64,000 nt of DNA from Parapristionchus giblindavisi (lineage: Eukaryota > Nematoda > Chromadorea > Rhabditida > Diplogasteridae). Positions 47,901-57,864 of this stretch are shown here, in pieces. The stretch's first letter is position 1; every line of letters starts with the position of its first letter. The position numbers and the translations under genes are program-made. Where the stretch lies: assembly GCA_943737045.1 (NCBI GenBank), contig CALSFV010000211.1, positions 62,001 to 126,000 on the forward strand. Direction: 5' to 3'. A model generated the notes under the pieces. That model was not told the DNA's origin. It saw nothing but the letters and a program-made list of their open reading frames with translations, and did no database searches.

Positions 47901-50823
47901 TTCACTTGATTGCCTCGTTGTTTTGAAAATCTCCAGCGAATGATTGAGCTTTGATCTTTGCTATGGATTACGGTAACTCTTCCATCGTTTCCAGAGGTCA
48001 GCCGTGCAAGCGGGAGCGTGCCGCGAGTTAATCCAGATCATGGGCAAGTGGTGCGAGGCCATGGCGATCTCGAAGCACGGAGGAGCGTAAGTTGATCTTT
48101 GATCTTTGGTCTTTGAACGGATCTTTGGTATTTGATCACCAATCTGTGTAATGATATTTAATCTTTTATCTCCTATATTTGATCTTTGATCTCCTTTCCT
48201 TGTACTGATCTTTGATCTCCTTTCTTTGTACTGATCTTTGATCTTTGATCTTCTAGTGACCGCGCCTACGTGCACACGGTGTGCTTCGCGATGGAGACGC
48301 TGGCTCTGATGACGGAGCGGGATGAGCGAACGCCCGATGTGCGCAGGCTGGCTATTGAAGCGGTGAGAACTTGTACTTTGATCTTTGTAGTTTGATTCCA
48401 TGTTTGTAGTTTGATCTTTGTGGTTCATAGGTCGAATAGCTAGGATATCGGTTTTTAAAATGCGGTCAGATTTTTCGAATTTTGGCAAATTTGGCTCAAA
48501 ATGCGGTAAGGCTTGGTACTTTGTAACATACTTTTAGACCTATGGTGCAGTTTGATCTTTGATCAATTCAATTCAGCTTTGTAGTTTGATCTTTGTTCTT
48601 TATCACTTAAAAATGTTCATTTTCAGTTGATCAGGGAGCGTCAGGCCGTGCCGATCCTGCTGCGGCTGGCTACCTTCGACTTCGCATATCCGACTGTTCG
48701 GTGAGTGTTCAGTATTTGATTCCTGATACGTGTAGTTTGGTCTTGTATATTTGTAGTTTGATCTTGTATATTTGTAGTTTGATCTTTGATTTCTCTAATC
48801 TGAACTTAGTTTATCTGTAGTTTGATCTTTGACACATGTAGTTGTAGTTTGATCACTGATCTCGATCTGTTTCAGAGGCACAAACGATGTCGCTGCGAAG
48901 AACTCGGCCTTTGACACGGCCTTCGATGCGCTTCCCTTCGAGGCGAAGATCCAGGAAATGAGGTGCAAGCAGTACGCCATCAAGGTATCGTACTCTTTGA
49001 TCTTTGATCTTTCATACTTTGATCTTTGATCTTACGTAGGTTGATCTTTGATCTTTAGTAGTTTGATCTTTGATCTCTGATCTCTCGCAGGTACTTCAGC
49101 GTATGTGCATGGCCGATGGTGCGGTGCAGGGCCTGGCGGTGCACGACTGGTGCGACCCCCTGCATAGTGAGAAGCTGCCGATCATGCTGTGGCGACGCAT
49201 GTGGGAGATGTACCGACTAGTTCATGTGAGTAGTACTACTACGGTAGCGCACCTGATTAGCCTATCGACGAGTGGCTTTATTTCCCGTATTTTAGCAATT
49301 AAATTATTTGTGAAAATGTGCACACATCCTATCGAGAACCGACTATATTTGTCTATTGTGGTGTTCAACAAAAGTTCAAAGTTTTTTTTTGCGAAAAGAA
49401 ACGAAGCGAAGCGAGAGAGTTTGCAAAACGAGGGGTGGGACTATTTTTCGGGACTTTTGAACAGAGCATAAGCCCCGCCCCTTTTTCTCATCCTGAATCT
49501 ATCCTATTTCAGCTGACGGTGATGTGGAGACGACAGCCGCAGCCCGCCGACTTCATCGGTCGACTGGACAACGACTTTGCGCCCGCGGTTGTTGACTTAA
49601 TGAAGACGGTCACGCAGCTCGCCAGTGTGATCTACCACAGCGAGAAGTGCTTCGTGCAGGTACGCTGCGTGCATTACAGGGATTACTGTAGTTCTGGGCG
49701 ATAGGATTACTGTAGCACTGGGCGATAGGATTACTGTAGTTCTGGGCGATAGTTGGATTACTGTATATTATTGATTACTGTGGGTGATATTGATACGGTA
49801 GGTGGATTACTGTAACATTATTGATTACTGTGGGGATATTGATACTGTAGGTGGATTACTGTAAAATCATTGATTACTGTGGGTGATAGTGATACGGTAG
49901 GTAGATTACTGTATCCAATTCAGGTGCTCAATCTGGTCTGCGTTCCCGTCAGCGCTGCGCCCAACACGCCGTCAACGCTGAATCCGCTCCGACTGCTGAG
50001 TCCTAATGTAAGAGTGACGACGTTTCCTAATTGATATTGTACATAGACGTAGCGGCCGAAACACGATGAAACACCATGAAGCACAATTATTTTTTTTAGA
50101 AAAATCACATCTTAAAACTTATATTTTATAGTGTCTCGCACATAATTGTACAACTTCATTTATTTATTTACAATGCATTTCTTTCTAAAGTCGATGTTTC
50201 CTAATTGATTACACCACCTATTTTGTTTAGATGAGCACAGTGTGTGAGGCGGAATTCTCGAAGACGATGCTGCAGCACATCGACACGCTGCTGACGATGT
50301 TCCAGAAGCAGTCGAGCGTCTCGCAAAGTTTCCAGGTACGGTAGTGTGGTGTGGTGTGGTGAGGGTGGTGCGCCGAGTGCGCACTGTATTCGACTAATCC
50401 AATGCGTGATCTGTAATCGTTTCTCTTCAGCACCCGATGAAGGCGTGGTTGGTGCGGGATGAGAACACCGACTTCAGCAGTATGTTCTGCCGAACGTTGC
50501 AGCAGATTGTGCCGCGGTATCGTTTTGGTGAGTTGATATTTGGTCTTTGAACGTTTTGATCTTTGATCTTTTGATCTTACTGCATCATCCGTATTTTCTC
50601 CATTGCAGAGGAGGTTGCTCAACGACTGACGGACGCGTTCAACGCTTGCCACGGCAACCACAGTCCGGCGTTCACGCCCGGCGGTTACGGTAGCCACCAT
50701 CACCATCAGTACATGGCGGCGCCGGGCATGCACCCTACGCACCACTACGCACACCACCAGAATCAGCCGGCGCCCAACCTGGTCGCATACCACCATCGTC
50801 CTGCATCCTACATGCAGCAATGA
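42204..50823 (+). CDS. Beta-catenin-like armadillo-repeat protein, complete, 24 exons
   Basis: Exons: 42204-42292, 42479-42627, 43117-43223, 43639-43764, 44206-44346, 44411-44503, 44576-44659, 44956-45074, 45343-45444, 45523-45610, 46860-46991, 47075-47179, 47287-47406, 47654-47749, 47995-48086, 48257-48362, 48627-48700, 48876-48984, 49091-49225, 49513-49659, 49924-50007, 50231-50335, 50431-50527, 50609-50823. They sum to 2715 nt, 904 residues plus TGA, all phases consistent. Residues 1-157 are Pro/Ser/Gln/Gly-rich (start MDTQFPSPYDSQQPSTSSSQ); about 158-780 are helical armadillo repeats, e.g. GCDDPMFSYHLTLFVANVSR then ANHKRSAVQAGA (beta-catenin's SNLTCNNYKNK..VCQVGG region) and VLQRMCMADGA; the tail (834-904) is His/Gln/Pro-rich. 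In animals these proteins bind cadherin at junctions and TCF in Wnt signalling. No clear N-terminal DSGxxS degron is seen. A spliced 5' UTR starts at 42161. Which paralogue it is cannot be told by eye. Confidence 0.88.
42688..42772. repeat. Short hairpin repeat in beta-catenin intron 2
   Basis: AATCTCCACTCTGCCAATAC.. with its complement; equivalent of 17054-17140 in the inverted partial copy. Confidence 0.85.
44873..44932. repeat. (TAA)n array in beta-catenin intron 7
   Basis: About 20 units, shorter than the array at the same place in the inverted copy (15223-15334). Confidence 0.95.
45777..46724. mobile_element. 948-bp foldback with ATTGGTCC arrays in beta-catenin intron 10, 8-bp duplication CCTTTTGA
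   Basis: Ends GGCTCTGTTCTGGTT and AACCAGAACAGATCC, flanked by exact CCTTTTGA repeats (45769-45776 and 46725-46732). The left arm (~250 bp) has about ten AAATAGATTGGTCC units, and the right arm (~180 bp) the complement. The unique centre (46133-46531) holds an open frame on the minus strand. It enlarges intron 10 to about 1.25 kb, by far the largest of the gene. Confidence 0.92.
46133..46531 (-). other. 132-residue open frame inside the foldback element
   Basis: Open on the minus strand from 46531 to 46133: a Pro-rich stretch (SSVAPPPPTPRLKQAPVPAH), an acidic run (SSDSDNTDDDDDSEDKTASS) and a Pro/Gln-rich C-terminus. The acidic/Pro-rich pattern is more protein-like than the flanking AT-rich arms, which suggests captured host exon DNA or a remnant of the element's own gene. 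Family not recognised. Overlapping plus-strand frames are likely shadows. Confidence 0.4.
48426..48544. mobile_element. CATAGGTCGAA element in beta-catenin intron 16
   Basis: Starts CATAGGTCGAATAGCTAGG and ends TTTTAGACCTATG. Same length class as 37552-37672. Flanks are not clean direct repeats. Confidence 0.85.
49672..49915 (+). repeat. Minisatellite in beta-catenin intron 20
   Basis: Units of GATTACTGTAGTTCTGGGCG type (three), then GGTGGATTACTGTAA and TTGATTACTGTGGG alternations. Built on the TACTGTAG octamer. Confidence 0.85.
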
Positions 50824-51229
50824 TCTTTGATCTTTGATGTTTTCATTCGATGTTATTTGTAAGTAGTAGTCTCATCTTGCTCTATACGGTGAACCAATCG
50901 GCTCTCAGTGCCATCCAAATTCTCGCCCATTACTCTAGATTGTTTGTTTGTGTGTGTTTGTATCACTTTTCTCATTCGTCGACTCGGATTGCTCACCCTA
51001 TGCACCATTGCGTACACCACAACTGACTATTTTCTTTCTTCTTTTACTTCCATCGGGTACGATAACTCTCTGTTGATTATTGATTAGTAGGACTCGCATT
51101 CTATTCAAAATAGAATTAATTAATTTTGTAGGTTGTAATTAAAACATTGCTCATATCACTCGTTTCACAGTTTTCATTCTCCATTTCAATTTGCCCATGC
51201 TCTTGATACTCATTTCACATTTTCTATTC

Positions 51230-52611
51230 CGCTCTTTCGTTTCTCCAAGCTTGTATCTTCCCCCACCGCTCTGGGTTACCGTTTTCTTTTGTACAATCGA
51301 TACACGTTGCTTTCGCTCCTACAGTATCCTTGGTATACGGTATCGAGTATCTTTCTTCATAGCTCTATCGCTCCTACAGTATCATTTGGTATACGGTATT
51401 GAGTAGCCAAACATGACCTATGCTAGTTCAACTATAGTTTTTCTTGTCTGTATTCGTGTATAGAAGTATATAAAAGCGATATTTCATTTATGTTTTTTTT
51501 TCGTTGAGTAATACACATTATACATATTAATGCATTGATTTGAACTTGACGATGACGTATACACTCTTTATCAGATTTTTCTATCAAACTGAACGATCTT
51601 TGAACCATGTGCTAATGTATATAAAATCAGTGTACGAAGACCATCAACAAAACAAAATGATTCAACCTTAACTTATAAAACTGCGTGGAATCGAGCGTTA
51701 TTAAGAGAGATGGTTTATGAATCAGATGTTTCCGAGACTGTTTCTTGACCACGTGGTCTAGGTACCTACAATGAAAGACAGATTCTATGAAAGACAAACA
51801 AAAATGCAAGCACCATTTGATTGTGCCATACTGCAGTGTACACAACTTATTCTGACATATGAATACTCCGGCCTCTGATTTTCAATACTCAGATGAGCAT
51901 TGATCTCTATTCCCTGCATTCGCGAAGTCTAGGATCACACGACGTGAAGAATAGGCGACCAGCACCTATCACTCCGATGGGTTCGAACCTGCGATCTCTA
52001 TTCCCATGCATTCGCGAAAGGTCTAGAGGTTTACCGCTACACCACCGGAGCTACAAGACAGAGGGCGCGAAGGGGGAGTAGTGCTTAGGGAATCCTGTCG
52101 TCGGTTCGAATCCTGAAGCGGTCTAAAACTTTTGCAAAGTTTTTTGTTAGTTTCTTTTTGGCTTCTAATCATTTTTCCCATTTTTAGTATTGTCGTAAGT
52201 GGTTTGTCAATGTTAACGAATTCCATGATTCTTGCAGATTTGATGTGACTATAATATGAGCTGATTTGTCGAGCACTCAACCTTTCTTCAGGCGAAAGCG
52301 TTCTTGAGTTCAGCGACGTTGACAAATGATTTGTCGATAAACGTAACGCCATAACCGTAGGGAAGGCCGTTTGCCAAAGAGTCATCATATTTTGCGATTT
52401 TGCATGATTTTTCTATAGAACTATCATAATAAACTTTTATGTAAGCTAACTCAATGGGGGTTCTACTAAAGATGGCCAACCCATTGGGTCTAGAACCTAA
52501 TGGCTGAAACAGTGAATCTCGCCTCTACTATTAACTACTTAAGATTCATTAATATCTAATTTTACGAGTACATTTGCATGTTTAACTATTACATATTTCG
52601 CTTATAATAGA
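51230..52611. repeat. 3'-flank tandem array, partial unit 0
   Basis: Downstream of beta-catenin. From AAGCTTGTATCTTCC and GTACAATCGATACACGTTGC onward it is collinear with the later parts of units A and B, and carries the tRNA-like pair 51971-52124. Confidence 0.75.
51971..52124. repeat. Head-to-head tRNA-like pair (copy 3)
   Basis: Minus partner 52051-51971 (A-box TGGTGTAGCGGTAA, B-box GGTTCGAACCC); plus partner to about 52124 with B-box GGTTCGAATCC. Orientation is reversed relative to copies 1 and 2. Confidence 0.68.
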
Positions 52612-54245
52612 ATATCAGACTGACAATGAAGTATTTGTCCATTTTTTTTCCACATTTTGTCAATCAATAATCGCAGTTGCTCGGAGACTGGGAAGGAGAA
52701 AGTGAGAATGAGCCAAGGGAAAGCATACACTTTATCATATTTATGAATTGGCTTTTTCGATGATAAACAAACGTTTGAGGGGGGAGTTCCTTGTGAATCA
52801 AACGTTTCGGAGAATATTTCTTCATCGTCACTAAAGTTGCAATGAATAATATGAAAGCAAACAAAAATTCAGGCACCATTTGATTGTGCCATACTGCAGT
52901 GTATACAACTTATTATGATTCTGACATTTGATACTCCGACCTCTGATGTTCAATACCCAGACGGGTAATGATTTATGAACTCTGGATTCACCGACGTGAT
53001 CACTGAGAATAGACGACTAGCACCTATCACTCCGATGGGTTCGAACCTGCGTCTCTCTTCCCTGATCACTCGGGGGAGTAGAGGCTTACCGCTACACCAT
53101 GGGAGCTAATTGACACACTGCGCAAAGGGAGAGTAGTGCTAAGGGAATCCTATCTGTTTCTGCCTTATTAAAGTAGAAGGACACAACGTTTTAAAATCAT
53201 CCTAGTTCGTTCATATTTGGTGGTTAGATTCCTTAGGGGTGGAGTGCACTTAAGTTAAAAAGATTTTCCTGAATTATCGATTTTTGTTCTAACCTGGGAA
53301 ATCAAGTTAATTTTTTTGCAGACGTGTCATCTTATAATTGTACATTCTATTTATTACTACTTAATTTATATCATTTTAAAGAGCGTTAAAATTTATGCAG
53401 AACTTATAGCTCTATCGCTCCTTCGTTTTTCTAAGCTTGTATCTTCCCCTCTGGGTTACCGATTTCTTTTGTACAATCGATACACGTTGCTTTCGCTCCT
53501 ACAGTATCCTACAGTATCTTGGTATACTGTATCGAGTATCTTTCTTTATAGCTCTATCGCTCCTACAGTATCTTTCGTACATCTGTTAATGCTAATACTT
53601 TAATATGACAAACAAACAAAAAATCGAGCACCATTCGATTGTGCCATACTGCGCAGTGTATACAACTTATTCTGATTGATCTTGTATTCTGATTCTGATA
53701 TATGATTACTCCGACCTCTGATTTTCAATACTCAGATGAGCATTGATTTCTCTGAATTCTGACCTCTGAATCACACGACGTGATAGGCGAAGATAGGCGA
53801 CCAGCACCTATCACTCCGATGGGTTCGAACCTGCGATCTCTATTCCCGGATTACTCGGACGGACTAGAGGCTTACCGCTACACCATCGGAGCTACGAGAC
53901 AGAGGGTGCGAAGGGGGAGTAGTGCTTAGGGAATCCTATCGCAGGTTCGAATCCTTCCGCGGACTAAAACTTTTGCAAAGTTTTTTTAGTTTCTTTTTGG
54001 CTTCTAATCATTTTTTCCCCATTTTTAGTATTGTCGTAAGTGGTTTGTCAACGTTAACGAATTCCATGATTCTTGTAGATTTGATGTGACTATAATATGA
54101 GCTGATTTGTCGAACATTCAACCTCTCTTCCGGTGAAAACAATGTTGAGCCATCCGGCTTTAGCGCCGTTGACAAACGATTTGTAAAAAAAAGTCACAAG
54201 ACTAAGGGGAGGCGTTTGCCAAAGACCCTCGGTATGCCTATTGAA
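52612..54245. repeat. 3'-flank tandem array, unit A
   Basis: Runs from ATCAGACTGACAATG to the next occurrence of that string. Contains two tRNA-like loci: one at 53029-53106 (minus; its plus partner is degraded) and one full pair at 53813-53966. Period to unit B is 1.64 kb at the left and 1.76 kb after an extra insertion in B. Confidence 0.85.
53813..53966. repeat. Head-to-head tRNA-like pair (copy 5)
   Basis: Minus partner has acceptor-like ends GCTCCGA and TCGGAGT (7 pairs with one G-T), a CTCTA/TAGAG stem, A-box and B-box. Plus partner has A-box-like GGGAGTAGTGCTTAGGG and B-box GGTTCGAATCC. The best preserved member. Confidence 0.7.
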
Positions 54246-54620
54246 TTATCAGACTGACAATGCACAGTCACAGTCGATAGTCACAGTTGCTCGGAGACTG
54301 GGTCTATGGCGTGAGAGAGTGGACAAAAAGATTGCGTATTTATTCCCGAGGAGTGAGAATGAGCCAAGCATACACTTTATCAGATTCATGAATTGGCTTT
54401 TGGATGCCAAAAAACGTTTGAGGGGAGTTCCTTGTGAATCAAACGTTTCGGAGAATATTTCTTCATCGTCACTAAAGTTACAAGGAATAATATGAAAGAA
54501 AACAAAAATTCAGGCACCATTTGATTGTGCCATACTGCAGTGTATACAACTTATTATTATTCTGACATTTGATACTCGAACTCTGATGTTCAATACCCAG
54601 ACGGGTAATGATTTCTGAAC

Positions 54621-54742
54621 CCTTCGTACCCTCTTCAAGTTCAATCCCTATCGAGAGTATTTCTGTGAATTATTTATTTATTTTTGCTTCACCTACATGT
54701 ATTGTTTCATGCTGAGCATGTCGATAAAATATATATAATAAC
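54621..54742. mobile_element. 122-bp insertion present in unit B only
   Basis: Unit A reads TGAACTCTGG without a break; unit B has 122 bp between TGAAC and TCTGG, with AAC at both edges. The end ATAAAATATATATAATA suggests a small retroposon tail. Confidence 0.7.
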
Positions 54743-55247
54743 TCTGGATTCACCTACGTGATCACTGAGAATAGACGACCAGCACCTATCACTCATGGGT
54801 TCGAACCTGCGTCTCTATTCCCTGCTCACGCGGAGGACTAGAGGCTTACCGCTACACCATGGGAGCTATTTGACACACGGCGCAAAGGGAGAGTAGTGCT
54901 AAGGGAATCCTATCTGTTTCTGCATTATTAAAGTAGGAGGACGCAAATTTTCAAAATCATCCTAGTTCGTTAATATTTGGTGGTTAGATTCCTTAGGGGT
55001 GGAGTGCACTTAAGTTAAAAAGATTTTCCTGAATTATCGATTTTTGTTCTAACCTGGGAAATCAAGTTAATTTTTTTGCAGACGTGTCATCTTATAATTG
55101 TACATTCTATTTATTACTACTTAATTTATATCATTTTAAAGAGCGTTAAAATTTATGCAGAACTTATAGCTCTATCGCTCCTTCGTTTTTCTAAGCTTGT
55201 ATCTTCCCCTCTGGGTTACCGATTTCTTTTGTACAATCGATACACGT

Positions 55248-55397
55248 CACACAGAAAAATAAGTGTTATCCCTAGCACACAAGACCTGTGAAGTGTTATA
55301 TTTAACACTTTTTGGGTGTTAAAAGTAACAAAAAAGTGTTAAATATAACACTTCACAGGTCTTATGTGCTAGGGATAACACCTCATTTCTCTGTGTG
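55248..55397. mobile_element. 150-bp MITE with filled and empty sites in the window
   Basis: Near-perfect palindrome with ends CACACAGAAAAAT and CTCTGTGTG, containing AAGTGTTA..TAACACTT and CCCTAGCACA..TGTGCTAGGG. The unoccupied counterpart in unit A reads GATACACGTTGCTTTCG (53479-53495); here it is split, giving a 2-bp GT duplication (55246-55247, 55398-55399). A degraded relative is near 57001-57066. Confidence 0.92.
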
Positions 55398-55716
55398 GTT
55401 GCTTTCGCTCCTACAGTATCTTGGTATACTGTATCGAGTATCTTTCTTTATAGCTCTATCGGTCATACAGTATCTTTCGTACATCTGTTAATGCTAATAC
55501 TATAATATGAAAAAAACAAACAAAAAATCAAGCACCATTTGATTGTGCCATACTGCGCAGTGTATACAACTTATTCTGATTGATCTTGTATTCTGATTCT
55601 GATATATGATTACTCCGACCTCTGATGATCAATACTCAGATGAGCATTGATTTCTCTGAATTCTGACCTCTGAATCACACGACGTGATAGGCGAAGATAG
55701 GCGACCAGCACCTATC

Positions 55717-55870
55717 ACTCCGATGGGTTCGAACCTGCGATCTCTATTCCCGGATTGCTCGGACGGACTAGAGGCTTACCGCTACACCACCGGAGCTACA
55801 AGACAGAGGGTGCGAAGGGGGAGTAGTGCTTAGGGAATCCTATCGCAGGTTCGAATCCTGCCACGGACTA
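55717..55870. repeat. Head-to-head tRNA-like pair (copy 7)
   Basis: Minus partner 55796-55717, plus partner to 55870, both B-boxes intact (GGTTCGAACCC, GGTTCGAATCC). Confidence 0.68.
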
Positions 55871-56593
55871 AATCTTTTGCAAAATTTTTTTTAGTTTCTT
55901 TTTTTCTTATAATCATTTTTTTCCATTTTAGGACTGTCATAAGTGGTTTGTCAACGAATTCTATGATTCTTGCAGATTTGATGTGACTATACTATGAGCT
56001 GATTTGTCGAGTACTCAACTTCTCTTCAGGTGAAAACGTTCTTGTGTTCAGCGACGTTGACAAATGGTTTGTCGATAAACGTAACGTCACAAACGTAGGA
56101 GAGGCCGTTTGCTAAAGAGGCCTATTAGACTATCAGACTGGCTATGACGTATTTGGCATTTATTCAATCGATAATGGTAGTTGCTCGGAGACCGGGAAAG
56201 CGGCGTGTGAGAGAGTGGACAAAAAGATTTGTATTTATCCCCCGAGGAGTGTGAAAATGAGCCAAGAGAATGTGCGCGAGACAGAGTTGTAGTAGCTATC
56301 TAGTATTGTTATTCAATGCTATCTATTATTATATTGTCACTCCTACAATGAAACCATACAAGAGTGACGAATACATAGGAAGAGTGACGAGAGAGTGTGC
56401 AAAACGAAGAGAGTTTTCTGCTTTTCCGTTTATATTTTTGCAACTTTTGTACAGACATAACTGTGGTTTTATTACGCACTCCGTTTCCGTATCCACTGCG
56501 AACTATGGCCACCTTTGGTAGTTGTTTATAGCCCTTTTTTACACTTTTACAGGTTACACTTTTACAGGAGACCCGTGTTAAATGCATACCCCG

Positions 56594-56678
56594 AGCTAAT
56601 TTGAAACTCTCCGCTCTGGCAAGGATCTCTCGTTTCCTTGTCTACGAGAGAGTATTTTCAGAGCGGAGGGTAAAATTG
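56594..56678. repeat. Short hairpin repeat (CTCCGCTCTGG family)
   Basis: GAGCTAATTTGAAACTCTCC and the mirrored AGAGCGGAGGGTAAAATT around CTCTCGTTT..ACGAGAGAG. Confidence 0.85.
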
Positions 56679-57078
56679 CCTTTTTAAAGGAATACTATAA
56701 TTGTTTTTGACGAAATTTCTGTGATCATTGACTTTGTATCTCGATCTTTCTCTTTGCCTATAGGACCAGCTAATTGCTTTGGGAGAAAATATAATAATCA
56801 GCTGTAACGATGAGTAGAAAGCTTGATGGTTAGTATAGCTAGTAAGCTTGTTCCTAATCATGTTTTGCCGAGTTAATCATTATTATTTCTGTCAAGGGAA
56901 TCCAGCAGAAAATTTAGCCATTGTGAAGTCAGCCAAGTTGGGTTGGAATTCTATATTTTATCTTTATATTTTATCAACGTGCATAAACACATAGTAAAAA
57001 GTGTTAAAACACCCTCACCCCTGCTATTATGCACGTATCACAAGACCTGCGGTGTGTTATGTTTAAAGCCACACCCCA

Positions 57079-57167
57079 AGCTAATTTGAATCTCTCCGCT
57101 CTGGCCACACTCTCTCGCTTTCTTTGTCTACGAGATAGTGTAGCAAGAGTGAAGAATAAAATTAGTT
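57079..57167. repeat. Short hairpin repeat (CTCCGCTCTGG family), decayed right arm
   Basis: Left arm intact (AGCTAATTTGAATCTCTCCG); right arm mutated (GCAAGAGTGAAGAATAAAAT). Confidence 0.75.
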
Positions 57168-57777
57168 TGCCTTTAACACTTTTTGGTTTGATTCTTTCAG
57201 CTGTAGTTTCATTTTACACTTTTTCTCTTCGTTTATGCGCGAAACGAGACTGATACGAGTGAAAAGAGTTTGAAATTTAAAGCAGATTTATTTTCGACAG
57301 GGCCAGGTGGAGAGCGTACTCTCCTAGGTTATACTATGGTCCCTCTCTTGGACGATAAATTATTCATTGAGTTTCTTGTATTTATTTATGCTGCCTCTTT
57401 TTACAAAAGCTCATCTTCCAAGGAATTGAATACTTTATCGTCGCTGGGGCAATAATCAATTATCGCCTTCAGTATTCACGATTACTTAAACACGCCCTTA
57501 ATTAGTTTGCTTGGTGCTCCAGTGTCAAAAATGATGGGAACAAAATATTGCTACTCTTGAAATGTGTTTTTGTAATGGTCAAATTCGAAATTTTAAATTC
57601 TCATTATGCCCTCTTCTATTGAAAAGACGCTGCATCATGCCTTCTAACAATGTCAATTATAAAAGAGCTAGGAAATATTTTCAATGAAAAGTGTGGATGC
57701 AATAGTTTTTAGGTATAATTCCTCTAACATATCCGTTTACCATGTAAAGTTTTACTAAAGTCACCCCACCCTCCCCC

Positions 57778-57864
57778 GAGCTAATTTAAAACTCTCCGCT
57801 CTCCGCAATGCTCTCTCGTTTTTGTCAGCGAGAGAACGTTGCCAGAGTGGAGAGTAGAATTAGC
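57778..57864. repeat. Short hairpin repeat (CTCCGCTCTGG family)
   Basis: GAGCTAATTTAAAACTCTCC and GCCAGAGTGGAGAGTAGAAT around CTCTCG..CGAGAGA. Confidence 0.82.

Larger units (their letters stand above)
54246..56133. repeat. 3'-flank tandem array, unit B
   Basis: Second full unit, with two insertions absent from unit A: 122 bp at 54621-54742 and 150 bp at 55248-55397. tRNA-like loci at 54791-54866 (minus, partner degraded) and 55717-55870 (pair). A third unit starts at 56134 and loses homology by about 56270. Confidence 0.85.
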
